Of a DNA stretch of 30,724 bases, positions 15,551 to 23,658 are shown piece after piece; position 1 is the first letter of the stretch; every line of letters begins with the position of its first letter. The notes under the pieces were generated by a model that was not told the origin of the DNA, searched no databases, and saw only the letters and a program-made list of their open reading frames with translations. Made by a program: the position numbers and the translations under genes. Source of the stretch: NORP181 sp047623555 (GTDB taxonomy: Bacteria > Pseudomonadota > Alphaproteobacteria > Rhodobacterales > Rhodobacteraceae). The DNA lies in NCBI GenBank assembly GCA_047623555.1, contig JBLHMP010000046.1, forward strand, positions 1-30,724. The letters are read 5' to 3'.

Positions 15551-17110
15551 ATGGCTGAGGGTGACGAACGCAAGCGACGCGGCGGGGGACGTGCAGGCGC
15601 TAAGCAACGGCGCGGCACGGAAGTGATCGAACAAATGCCTTGGCGGTTGCCGGTTAATGTGGATCGCCCGACAGAACCTCTTGACGAGGAAGGTGTGGCC
15701 GCTATCCACGAAGGCGCGATGACGATCCTCGAAGAGATCGGCATCGCCATTCTGAACCCCGAGGCGCTTGAGATTTTTCGCGACGCAGGGTGCATCATTG
15801 ACGGCGAAATCGTGCGCATGGGCCGTGATTGGATCATGGAAATGGTGGCGCTTGCCCCTTCCGAATTTACGCTGACGCCGCGCAATCCGGACCGAAAACT
15901 GATCATTGGTGGCAATCATATCCTGTTCGGTAACGTGTCATCGCCACCGAACTACTGGGATATGGAGATTGGTAAAAAGGTCCCCGGAAACCGCGAAATG
16001 TGTGCCAATCTGCTTAGGCTGACGCAGTATTTCAACTGTATTCACTTTGCCGGTGGTTACCCGGTTGAGCCTGTCGATATCCATGCCAGCGTGCGCCATT
16101 TGGATGTTGTGTTTGATAAGTTGACTCTGACGGACAAGGTCATGCACGCCTATTCGCTGGGCAAAGAACGCGTTGAGGACGTGATGGAGATGGTACGTAT
16201 CGCCGGTGGTCTAAGCCACGAAAAATTCGATGCCAGCCCACGCATGTATACCAACATCAATTCGACTTCGCCGCTGAAACACGACTATCCAATGCTGGAT
16301 GGCTGGATGCGCATGGCGCGGCGCGGGCAGGGCTGTGTGGTGACACCGTTCACGCTCGCGGGGGCGATGGCGCCGGTGACGATGGCCGGGGCTGTGGCGC
16401 AGTCGTTGGCCGAAGGGTTATGTGCGATTGCGTTGGCACAATATATCAATCCGGGATGCCCCTGTGTGATCGGCACGTTTACGTCAAATGTCGACATGAA
16501 ATCGGGCGCCCCGGCCTTTGGTACGCCGGAATATATGCGCGCGACGCAAATGACCGGGCAATTGGCGCGGTTCTATGGTTTGCCGATGCGGTCGTCCGGG
16601 GTGTGTACCGCGAATGTGCCCGATGGGCAGGCCATGTGGGAGACATCAAACAGCCTCTGGGCCTCGGTCCAGTCGGGGACAAATATGGTCTACCACGCGG
16701 CTGGCTGGCTCGAAGGCGGGTTGATCGCCTCGCCTGAGAAGTTCATCATGGATTGCGAGGTTTTGCAGCAAATACAACGCTATATGGAGCCTGCAACCTT
16801 TGCGACAACGCCGGATGACATCGCTTTAGATGCCATACGAGATGTCGGTAATGAGGGGCATTTCTTTGGCATTCAACACACACAGGACCGCTATACCACA
16901 GCGTTTTACCAGCCCTTCCTAAGTGACTGGAAAAATTATGAAGGCTGGGAGGTTGCAGGCGGACTGTGGACACCAGAACGGGCGCATTTGATGTTCAAAG
17001 AGATCATCAACAATTTTGAGGAACCGCCGATGGATGTGGCGATCCGCGAAGAGTTGGCCGAGTTTGTTGCCAAACGGAAAGAAGAGGGCGGCGCGCCGAC
17101 TGATTTCTGA
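15551..17110 (+). CDS. MttB-family trimethylamine/quaternary-amine methyltransferase, non-pyrrolysine
   Basis: The 519-residue protein belongs to the MttB superfamily. It has a basic N-terminal stretch (KRRGGGRAGAKQRRG), then the typical MPWRLPVNVDRPTEPLDEEG and a TIM-barrel body (for example FTLAGAMAPVTMAGAVAQSL). The frame has no internal amber codon, so it lacks pyrrolysine. Non-Pyl members move a methyl group from quaternary amines such as glycine betaine, proline betaine or carnitine to a corrinoid protein. The exact substrate is unknown. No corrinoid protein or RamA-type activator lies nearby. A good ribosome site (AGGAGA) precedes the ATG at 15551. The carnitine-to-betaine operon 10 kb away makes a betaine substrate plausible. 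Confidence 0.9.
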   Translation: MAEGDERKRRGGGRAGAKQRRGTEVIEQMPWRLPVNVDRPTEPLDEEGVAAIHEGAMTILEEIGIAILNPEALEIFRDAGCIIDGEIVRMGRDWIMEMVALAPSEFTLTPRNPDRKLIIGGNHILFGNVSSPPNYWDMEIGKKVPGNREMCANLLRLTQYFNCIHFAGGYPVEPVDIHASVRHLDVVFDKLTLTDKVMHAYSLGKERVEDVMEMVRIAGGLSHEKFDASPRMYTNINSTSPLKHDYPMLDGWMRMARRGQGCVVTPFTLAGAMAPVTMAGAVAQSLAEGLCAIALAQYINPGCPCVIGTFTSNVDMKSGAPAFGTPEYMRATQMTGQLARFYGLPMRSSGVCTANVPDGQAMWETSNSLWASVQSGTNMVYHAAGWLEGGLIASPEKFIMDCEVLQQIQRYMEPATFATTPDDIALDAIRDVGNEGHFFGIQHTQDRYTTAFYQPFLSDWKNYEGWEVAGGLWTPERAHLMFKEIINNFEEPPMDVAIREELAEFVAKRKEEGGAPTDF

Positions 17111-17194
17111 GGTCACAAAAGCCTCGTTGTCGCGTGACCATCCGATCACTTGGGTCTAGGTTGTTATCAACTTAACAGCACAGGGCCGGACAGG

Positions 17195-18973
17195 ATGCGT
17201 TTTCAGCAGGCAGATCAGGTTGCGATCAACCGATTATTCGTGGCGATCCTTGGTGGCGGCGCCGGGCTGGCGCTGTGGGCGCTGACGGACAATTGGAACG
17301 ATCCCATGATCTCGCCCGTCCTGTATCTGGCAATATTTGTGTTTGTCATCGTTTATTCGTTGGTTGTGCTGGCGTTGGCGGGGCCATTGGGGCCGATCCG
17401 GGCCTTGCAGGGAGCGTTGATTCTGGCGATGCCGGTGACGGCTCTGGCGAGTCTGGCCGGGATGCGATTTGTGGTGGCCACCGATCTTTTGGACAATCAG
17501 ATCGTGATGACGGCGATCCTGCTTTTGGTGCTGTTTGCAACGCCGTTTCTGTCCTGTTGGCTGACTGACAGGCCAAGCTGGCTACAGTACGACACGCTGT
17601 TTGATAGCGCATGGGTGATCGCCGTGCAGTATACGGTGGCGTGGGTATTTGTCGGCGTATTTTGGGGGGTGCTGTTCCTTTCGAATGCTCTTTTACAGTT
17701 GGTCGACGTTGACTTTATCCAGCTGGTTTTAAACAATGGTTGGTCTGTATTTACCCTTACAGGGGCAGTTTTGGGCGTGGCCCTTGCGGTTGTGTTTGAA
17801 CTGCGTGCAATGATTTCACCCTATCTGATTTTGCGGCTTTTACGGTTGATGGTACCGCCGGTTCTGGCCATTCTGGCGGTGTTTCTGGCCGCCATTCCTC
17901 TGCGCGGTCTGTCCGGTGTATTTGGCGATTTTTCCTCTGCCGCGACGCTGATGGCGGCGGCAATTACCGGGATATCTCTGGTGGCAACAGCGTTGGACCG
18001 CGACGACGACATGGCGGTCAAAACATGGGGTATCCGCTGGGCCACACAGGGGCTGGCGGTGTTGTTACCGCTGTTGACAGCCCTCGCGGTCTGGTCGGTG
18101 CTGCTGCGGGTCTTGCAATATGGCTGGACGCCCGAACGGGTTTTGGCTGGCATGATTGCGGTTTTCCTACTGGCCTATGGCCTCGGCTATGCCGGGGCCG
18201 TGCTGTTGCGCACAAATTGGATGGCGCGCATTCGCCGGATCAATGTGGCTATGGCGCTGGCGGTGATCGCGGCCTCAGTGTTGTGGATGACACCGGTGTT
18301 GAACGCCTATCGCATAGCTGTGAACAGCCAGTTAACGCTGTTTGAGCAGGAAAAAATTGACGTTGATCAGTTGGCTTTGTGGGAAATGGAACATGAATGG
18401 GGCCGCGCGGGGCAGGCAGGTGTGCGCAAAATTGAGGCGATGATGGATCGCACCGATTATACAGAAATCACCACCCGAATCGAGGCCGGGCGCACGCAAC
18501 ACAGTCGCTATCGTGCCAAACGCAATGTGGAACACGCGATGCTTCCCAAGCAGTCCGAAATTCTTGTCAGCCTACTGCCTGTGCGGCCCAAAACCCATAT
18601 TCTGGCGCCCGATGCGTTTGTAGAATTACCACTGTATCGCGTCAACCAGTGGCTTAAAGGCTGCCAACGGCCCTTACCTGACGGCCGTGCTGGTTGCGTT
18701 CTGATCATCGGAGAGTTTACGCCCGGGGCAGTCCCTGGCAGTCAGGCAATGCTGCTTTATAATGATGAAAACGCTAAAAGTCGGACCCATTTTGTTGTTC
18801 TAAGTGATGGCAAGATATCCGATGTCCGTGAGGTTCTTGACCCGGTTGGCAACACATGGCCAGTTTTACCCCAAGAGGCGATTACCCAGGCGCTAGAGGG
18901 CCAGTTCAAAGTCCTGCCGCGTCAGGGATCGGCGCTCCATCTTGGCGATCAGGTGTTGGTGCCGGCAAACTAA
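17195..18973 (+). CDS. DUF4153 multi-pass membrane protein
   Basis: The 592-residue protein starts with roughly 350 residues of closely packed hydrophobic segments (about ten helices) and ends with a soluble domain of about 200 residues. The middle shows DUF4153 features (ELRAMISPYLILRLLRLMVPP, then WGIRWATQGLAVLLPLL). The function is unknown. ATG 17195 is chosen over an upstream TTG (17150) because the hydrophobic domain begins shortly after it. It follows the methyltransferase by 84 bp and may be co-transcribed. The H-NOX-like gene begins 89 bp later. Confidence 0.85.
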   Translation: MRFQQADQVAINRLFVAILGGGAGLALWALTDNWNDPMISPVLYLAIFVFVIVYSLVVLALAGPLGPIRALQGALILAMPVTALASLAGMRFVVATDLLDNQIVMTAILLLVLFATPFLSCWLTDRPSWLQYDTLFDSAWVIAVQYTVAWVFVGVFWGVLFLSNALLQLVDVDFIQLVLNNGWSVFTLTGAVLGVALAVVFELRAMISPYLILRLLRLMVPPVLAILAVFLAAIPLRGLSGVFGDFSSAATLMAAAITGISLVATALDRDDDMAVKTWGIRWATQGLAVLLPLLTALAVWSVLLRVLQYGWTPERVLAGMIAVFLLAYGLGYAGAVLLRTNWMARIRRINVAMALAVIAASVLWMTPVLNAYRIAVNSQLTLFEQEKIDVDQLALWEMEHEWGRAGQAGVRKIEAMMDRTDYTEITTRIEAGRTQHSRYRAKRNVEHAMLPKQSEILVSLLPVRPKTHILAPDAFVELPLYRVNQWLKGCQRPLPDGRAGCVLIIGEFTPGAVPGSQAMLLYNDENAKSRTHFVVLSDGKISDVREVLDPVGNTWPVLPQEAITQALEGQFKVLPRQGSALHLGDQVLVPAN

Positions 18974-19062
18974 AGCTGCGGGAAACTGCTTAAAATTGGG
19001 TTTATTGAGCCTTTGTTAAGCACTGATCTGCAAGTATGGATTGGTACAACAAAGGCGCGAAT

Positions 19063-19650
19063 ATGCATGGGCTTATCAACAGGACGATTCAGTCGTTCAC
19101 CTGTCACACCTACGGTCCTGCCCGCTGGTTGGCGGTGACCGAGGCCGCTGGTCTGGATTTTACCGATTTTGAGGCGATGTTACTCTATGACGAGGACCTG
19201 TCGCGCCGGGTTCTTGCGGCTTTATGTGCCAATTTGGATCGTGATTTGCCGGACGTACTTGAGGATGTGGGCACGTTTCTGGTGTCCAATCCAAATGTCG
19301 AATCTTTGCGGCGTTTGTTGCGGTTTGGCGGCGTCAATTACACTGAGTTCCTGCATTCTCTGGATGATTTGCCCGATCGGGCCCGGTTGGCGGTGTCTGA
19401 TCTGAACCTGCCAGCGTTAGAATTGCGCGAACATACCGCCGGGCAGTTTAGCCTGACCTGCCATCCGGGATTGGCGGGGTTTGGCAGTGTAATGCTGGGT
19501 GTGTTGCGGGCTATGGCGGATGATTACGGGGCTTTGGTGGTGCTGGATCATCACGGTGGTGCCTATGGCGCAGAGGTGGTCGACATCACTGTTGTCGAAT
19601 CGGCCTGGGCCGAGGGGCGCTCGTTTGATTTGGGGGCGCGACTCGGATGA
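19063..19650 (+). CDS. H-NOX-like (heme NO-binding family) protein lacking the usual heme ligand
   Basis: The 195-residue protein follows the H-NOX fold: MHGLINRTIQSF at the start, GLDFTDFEAMLLYDEDL, and FLVSNPNVESLRRLLRFGG. It differs at the heme site. The stretch FLHSLDDLPDRARLAVSDL aligns with the proximal histidine region, but P104 stands where the ligand His is expected, with a histidine six residues earlier (H98). The YxSxR motif that binds heme propionates is not seen (QFSLTCHPGLAGF). The family senses NO or O2 through heme; whether this one binds heme is open. Its stop overlaps the start of the GGDEF gene (ATGA), so the two work as a pair. The start at 19063 has AAGG 7 nt upstream. 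Confidence 0.85.
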   Translation: MHGLINRTIQSFTCHTYGPARWLAVTEAAGLDFTDFEAMLLYDEDLSRRVLAALCANLDRDLPDVLEDVGTFLVSNPNVESLRRLLRFGGVNYTEFLHSLDDLPDRARLAVSDLNLPALELREHTAGQFSLTCHPGLAGFGSVMLGVLRAMADDYGALVVLDHHGGAYGAEVVDITVVESAWAEGRSFDLGARLG

Positions 19651-20699
19651 TGGGGTTTGACGATCTGGGGCTGATGCTTGACCGGTTATGTCCGATGTCG
19701 GTTGTGCTGGATGGTACTGGTCATATTCGGCACGCTGGGCCAACGTTGCAAAAGCTTCGTACTGATCACGTGTTGGTTGGTCAACGGTTTCTGGAACTGG
19801 TTGAATTGAATCGCCCACGCGCCATTCGCGACATGCAGGAATTGTTAGCAAGGCAGGACTCTACCCTACATTTGCAGTTTCGCGATGAACCACGCACCGC
19901 GCTCAAAGGGGTGTTGACGCGGCTTCCGGACGGGAAAGGAGCGGTGATTAACCTGTCTTTTGGTATTTCAGTGCTGGATGCTGTGCGTGACTATGATCTG
20001 ACCAGTGCCGATTTTCCGGCTACAGATCTGACCATAGAATTGCTTTACCTGGTTGAGGCAAAATCGGCTGCGATGGAGGCGTCGCGCAAGCTGAACCAGC
20101 GTTTGCAAGGGGCAAAAATTGCAGCCGAGGAACAGGCGTTTACCGATACGTTGACGGGTTTGAAAAACCGCCGGGCGATGGATCATATTCTGTCTAGGTT
20201 GATCGTGGCGGGGACGCCATTTTCTCTTATGCATCTTGATTTGGACTTCTTTAAATCGGTGAACGACACGATGGGACACGCTGGGGGCGATCACGTGTTG
20301 CAAGAGGCGGCTCGTATCATGGTGGCCCAAATCCGCGAACAGGATACGGTTGCCCGGGTTGGCGGCGATGAATTCGTGCTCATATTTAACGGCCTTTGTG
20401 ATGAGGCGCGATTGGGACAGATCGCCACACGGCTTATTGGTGAGCTGGAAAAGCCGATGCCATTCAATGGCCAGACGTGCAAAATTTCTGCTAGCATTGG
20501 AACCGTTCTTGCAGTGGGTCCAACCGGTGCAAAGGCTGCACAATTATTGCACGATGCAGATTTGGCGCTTTATAGCGCCAAGCGGGCTGGCCGTGCCTGT
20601 CACCGATTCTTCCGGGATGAAATGGATGATCTGGCCGCTGATGAGGGTGGTGCTGACACAGAGGGAAATGAACATGGGAGAATTACGGGTGTTGCCTGA
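19647..20699 (+). CDS. GGDEF diguanylate cyclase partner of the H-NOX-like protein
   Basis: The 350-residue protein has a PAS/HNOBA-like N-terminal domain (about 10-120, MSVVLDGTGHIRHAGPTLQKL), a signalling helix (about 125-170, ELLYLVEAKSAAMEASRKL) and a GGDEF domain (about 175-330). GGDEF is intact at 239-243, with the inhibitory RxxD site (REQD) five residues upstream, so c-di-GMP synthesis with product feedback is expected. H-NOX/cyclase gene pairs are known from Shewanella and from roseobacters, where NO alters c-di-GMP. Translational coupling to the H-NOX-like gene by a 4-bp overlap supports direct contact. It has no membrane helix and is probably cytoplasmic. Confidence 0.92.
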   Translation: MMGFDDLGLMLDRLCPMSVVLDGTGHIRHAGPTLQKLRTDHVLVGQRFLELVELNRPRAIRDMQELLARQDSTLHLQFRDEPRTALKGVLTRLPDGKGAVINLSFGISVLDAVRDYDLTSADFPATDLTIELLYLVEAKSAAMEASRKLNQRLQGAKIAAEEQAFTDTLTGLKNRRAMDHILSRLIVAGTPFSLMHLDLDFFKSVNDTMGHAGGDHVLQEAARIMVAQIREQDTVARVGGDEFVLIFNGLCDEARLGQIATRLIGELEKPMPFNGQTCKISASIGTVLAVGPTGAKAAQLLHDADLALYSAKRAGRACHRFFRDEMDDLAADEGGADTEGNEHGRITGVA

Positions 20700-21009
20700 A
20701 TTGTCAGCAGTGTTCTTTGGTTTGCACGATTGGGGCGAGTTAATCCGAACGTCACACAAACAGAGCGAAATAGCACTGGTACTTGACTACTGGTCCGAAT
20801 TCTCGCGACCATCTCTGTTTGCTTTGATGATCAAAGCCCTGCCACTATAACTGTGCGAAACCTTCAAACACTTATGACTTGGGGTTCTCTCTATTGCTGG
20901 CGCAGAGTACCCTAATGATAACGCCAGGTGCGATCAGGTTTGATTTCAGCGATATGCCAACCGCACCGCATGCCCGTGTTTCGTAGCTTGCAATCAAGGA
21001 TGCCTTTGT
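20700..21009. other. Intergenic region, 310 bp, with one hairpin
   Basis: This stretch lies between the GGDEF gene and the hydrolase gene on the same strand. It holds a perfect 7-bp hairpin (GCTTTGA/TCAAAGC, 20821-20837, loop TGA) without a T-run, possibly a weak terminator for the H-NOX-like/GGDEF pair. A 59-codon frame crosses it (20674-20850) but shows no recognisable domain. The hydrolase ribosome site AAGGA is at 20996-21000. Nothing else stands out. Confidence 0.4.
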
Positions 21010-21864
21010 ATGAGTAACGTTTTGATCAAAGACCGTGACCGGTTTACCGTTGATTTCCCAGAAATACGCGTGATGTTGAACGGGCGGGATTGGGGCGTGA
21101 TTGATAGTGGCGGTGATGGTCCGGTTCTGGTGTTGATCCCCGGCACTCTGGGTCGGGCAGATGTGTTCTGGAACCAGATCCGAGCATTGGCCGGGCGGGT
21201 GCGGATGATCGCGATTAGCTATCCAGATAGCGGTGGTGTGGGCGATTGGGCGCGTGATATTGTAGGATTGCTGGATTACCTGGGGATCGCGCGTGCCACA
21301 GTTCTGGGGTCCTCTCTGGGGGGGTATGTGGCGCAGTATTTCGCTGCTGAATACCCGTTGCGGATCAATAAATTGATCGCTGCGAATACACTGCATTCAG
21401 TGATTGGGTTGGATCAGATGAAACCCTATGCGCTTGATCTTGTGGCGGCTCCGATTGAGGAATTGCGCGCCGGTTTTGGTGTTGGCCTGAAAGCTTGGGC
21501 CGAAGGACATCCGGATCAGGCTGATCTGATAGAGTTATTGTTGGTTGAAGCGGGAGGGCGCATTCTGGAGCCTGAATTGCGCGCCCGATTGATGGCTTTA
21601 AAGGTTGGGCCAGAATTGCCTGCTGTGGCGCTGGATGCTTCGAATATTGTGACGATCGAAGTTGACGATGATCCGTTGATTCCACCTGCGATGCGTGCGG
21701 CGGTGCGGGCGCGGTTGTCACCAGGTGTGGCCTATCGGTTCACCAGTGGCGGACATTTTCCTTATGTGGCGAGGCCCGCAGATTATAGCGCATTGCTTGA
21801 GCAGATCATGGGGTTGACGGTGAACGGGCCGGATTGGGGGAAAAAGGCAGAACGGGTGCTTTGA
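21010..21864 (+). CDS. Alpha/beta hydrolase with maspardin (SPG21)-like features
   Basis: The 284-residue protein is an alpha/beta hydrolase. The nucleophile elbow is GSSLG at 100-104 (S102), the acid is probably D219 or D221 (EVDDDPLIPP) and the histidine is H249 (SGGHFPY). The oxyanion-hole region reads LIPGTLGRADVFWNQIRAL. Together with ISYP and LLDYLGIARATVLGSSLGGY, this resembles the eukaryotic maspardin family more than typical bacterial esterases. That likeness is from memory and needs an alignment. The substrate is unknown. The ATG has AAGGA 9 nt upstream. The gene converges with the cyanophycin operon. Confidence 0.82.
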   Translation: MSNVLIKDRDRFTVDFPEIRVMLNGRDWGVIDSGGDGPVLVLIPGTLGRADVFWNQIRALAGRVRMIAISYPDSGGVGDWARDIVGLLDYLGIARATVLGSSLGGYVAQYFAAEYPLRINKLIAANTLHSVIGLDQMKPYALDLVAAPIEELRAGFGVGLKAWAEGHPDQADLIELLLVEAGGRILEPELRARLMALKVGPELPAVALDASNIVTIEVDDDPLIPPAMRAAVRARLSPGVAYRFTSGGHFPYVARPADYSALLEQIMGLTVNGPDWGKKAERVL

Positions 21865-21877
21865 ACCCAAAAGGCGC

Positions 21878-21893
21878 GTGGGTTTTCACCCAC
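21878..21893. terminator. Hairpin between convergent hydrolase and cyanophycin operon
   Basis: GTGGGT and ACCCAC (21878-21883, 21888-21893) form a perfect 6-bp stem with a TTTC loop in the 38-bp gap between two convergent stop codons. The position suits a bidirectional terminator. The surrounding GGGTGGGT-type sequence resembles hairpins often seen at gene ends in Rhodobacterales. Confidence 0.55.
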
Positions 21894-21902
21894 CCTACGC
21901 AA

Positions 21903-23648
21903 TCAAGTCGGGCTAGGCGCCAACAATTCAAATATCTGCTCGCGGTTTGACAGAACGAGAAGCAGCGCGGCATCGCCGGGTTGCGCAAGGTTGATGACCT
22001 GCTGGACTGCGTCTAATGGAGATGTGGCACGCAGGATTTGTTCGTCGCGCAGGCCTTGTTCAACACAGGTATCGGCAATGAGTTTGCTCACCTCACCGGT
22101 GTCTCGTCCGCGCAAATAGTCAGGCAATTCGGTGGCGAGGATCAGGTCCGGCTTCATACTTAATGCCGTTAGCGTCACATCGCGAATGTCCTGATCTGAA
22201 CGATCTCCAGCGTGGCTAAGAATGACGATCCGGCGTTTTGCGGGCATAGCCGAAAGGGTTTCGGCGACGGCAGAGATGGAATGCGGATTATGGGCGAAAT
22301 CGACAAACAGGCGGGCTCCGTTGACGTTGAATTCGTTTAGGCGACCGGGGTTGTCAGCTGGATCATTGCGAAACGAAGAAAGCCCCTTTTGGATCGCGTC
22401 ATTGTCCAAGCCAAGCGCGCGAGCGGCGCAGGCGGCGGCCAGTGCGTTCAAAATATTATAACGCGCTGCGCCCTTCATGGTCAGTGGGATGTCGTTGATC
22501 TGCATGATGGCAACTGTGGTTTTGCCATCGAAGTAGTGGATCATGCCCTGATCTGCCCAGGCGCAGGGGTGGCCGGCATTACGCGCGGCCTGAATGTGGG
22601 GTGATTGCACATCCAGCGACACCCAGCAGATGTTGGCGCGGGTGCGGGCGGCCTCGGTCACGACATATGGGTCGTCGGCGTTTAGCACCAGTATGCCATC
22701 ACGGGTCAATGTGCGGTGTACGGCGAATTTGGCGCGGGCCAATTCGGGAACGGTATTGACGCCATATTGGCCAAGGTGGTCGTTGGCGACGTTGGTGACG
22801 ATGGCGACTTTGGCCTGACGGATGGGCAGGCCCCGGCGCAGGATGCCGCCGCGGGCGACTTCGAGGAATGCGATTTCCAGGCGTGGATCGCGCAACAGCA
22901 GGCGCGCGCCGCCGGGGCCGGAATAGTCGCCGTGATCCAGAATGTCGTCACCGACGCGGACGAAATCGGTTGAGGTGAGACCGGCGATTTTGCCTGCCGC
23001 TTTGGCGATGGCGGCGCATAGGCGGGTGGTTGTGGTCTTGCCGTTGGTGCCGGTAATCAGCGCGACAGGGATGTTGTGCAGTGCGGGCCAATCGACATCA
23101 TCGGGCGCGGGCAGGGCCGCAACTGGCCAGGTTTGTGATCCGGTGCCGTGGCCCAGCGACAGGTCATCATCGTCGCATAATACGTCGATATCACGGGCTC
23201 GGCCTGCATTCAGCAGCGCGATCAGGGTGGGGTTTGCCTCGCGCGCCATGACCGATTTGAGGTCATTGACCAGAGCGTCAAAGTCACCGGCTGGGACCGA
23301 CAAAAGCTCGGCGGCACAGAGAGACCATGCGGTTTGGGCGACGAAAATTGCCGAATAAAGCTGGTCCATCGGAGCGGACAGCGCCAGATTCATACCACCA
23401 TCATAGGTGCGCGATGTGGTCCGCTCATCGCTCCATTCGATAGCGTTCAGCACCCGGCGCGCTTGCGTTTGCCACAGGTCGGCGATTTGTTCCGGGGCAA
23501 AACCGGTGAACGAAAGCTGCAACACGGCGCCTGCGTGATCCCACAACAATCCGGGGCCAGTCAGGCGGCGGCAATCTTGCACCAACAGGGCATCTGATTG
23601 CGGGATGTCGATTGTCAGGGCGTCTTCGATATCTTCGATGCTGTCCAT
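21903..23648 (-). CDS. Mur-ligase protein related to cyanophycin synthetase but lacking ATP-grasp
   Basis: The 581-residue protein has about 190 N-terminal residues of no clear family, then a Mur-ligase module. Its P-loop is GTNGKTT at 200-206, followed by STDFVRVGD, FLEVARGGILRRGLP, NVANDHLGQYG, LNADDPYV and FVDFAHNPHS. These align block by block with the Mur half of the CphA encoded just upstream. Just before the Mur module, ARDIDVLCDDDDLSLGHG resembles ERDIPWIRLNAYSLVQFGHG of CphA, the point where CphA enters its ATP-grasp domain; here about 300 residues are absent. It should ligate an amino acid to a carboxylate through an acyl phosphate. The start at 23648 has GAGGGG upstream and lies 10 bp after the cphA stop. 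Confidence 0.85.
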   Translation of the reverse strand: MDSIEDIEDALTIDIPQSDALLVQDCRRLTGPGLLWDHAGAVLQLSFTGFAPEQIADLWQTQARRVLNAIEWSDERTTSRTYDGGMNLALSAPMDQLYSAIFVAQTAWSLCAAELLSVPAGDFDALVNDLKSVMAREANPTLIALLNAGRARDIDVLCDDDDLSLGHGTGSQTWPVAALPAPDDVDWPALHNIPVALITGTNGKTTTTRLCAAIAKAAGKIAGLTSTDFVRVGDDILDHGDYSGPGGARLLLRDPRLEIAFLEVARGGILRRGLPIRQAKVAIVTNVANDHLGQYGVNTVPELARAKFAVHRTLTRDGILVLNADDPYVVTEAARTRANICWVSLDVQSPHIQAARNAGHPCAWADQGMIHYFDGKTTVAIMQINDIPLTMKGAARYNILNALAAACAARALGLDNDAIQKGLSSFRNDPADNPGRLNEFNVNGARLFVDFAHNPHSISAVAETLSAMPAKRRIVILSHAGDRSDQDIRDVTLTALSMKPDLILATELPDYLRGRDTGEVSKLIADTCVEQGLRDEQILRATSPLDAVQQVINLAQPGDAALLLVLSNREQIFELLAPSPT

Positions 23649-23658
23649 GACGTGCCCC

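Noticed and set aside
15551..17110. Possible pyrrolysine (amber) codon in the MttB-family gene
   Set aside because: The frame is open through its whole length with no internal TAG, so it is a non-pyrrolysine member.
17111..17139. GGTCAC/GTGACC inverted repeat after the methyltransferase gene
   Set aside because: The stem is 6 bp with a 17-nt loop and no T-run; too weak to call a terminator.
20674..20850. 59-codon plus-strand frame after the GGDEF gene
   Set aside because: It overlaps the end of the GGDEF gene and has no recognisable motif and no clear ribosome site; chance is the simpler explanation.
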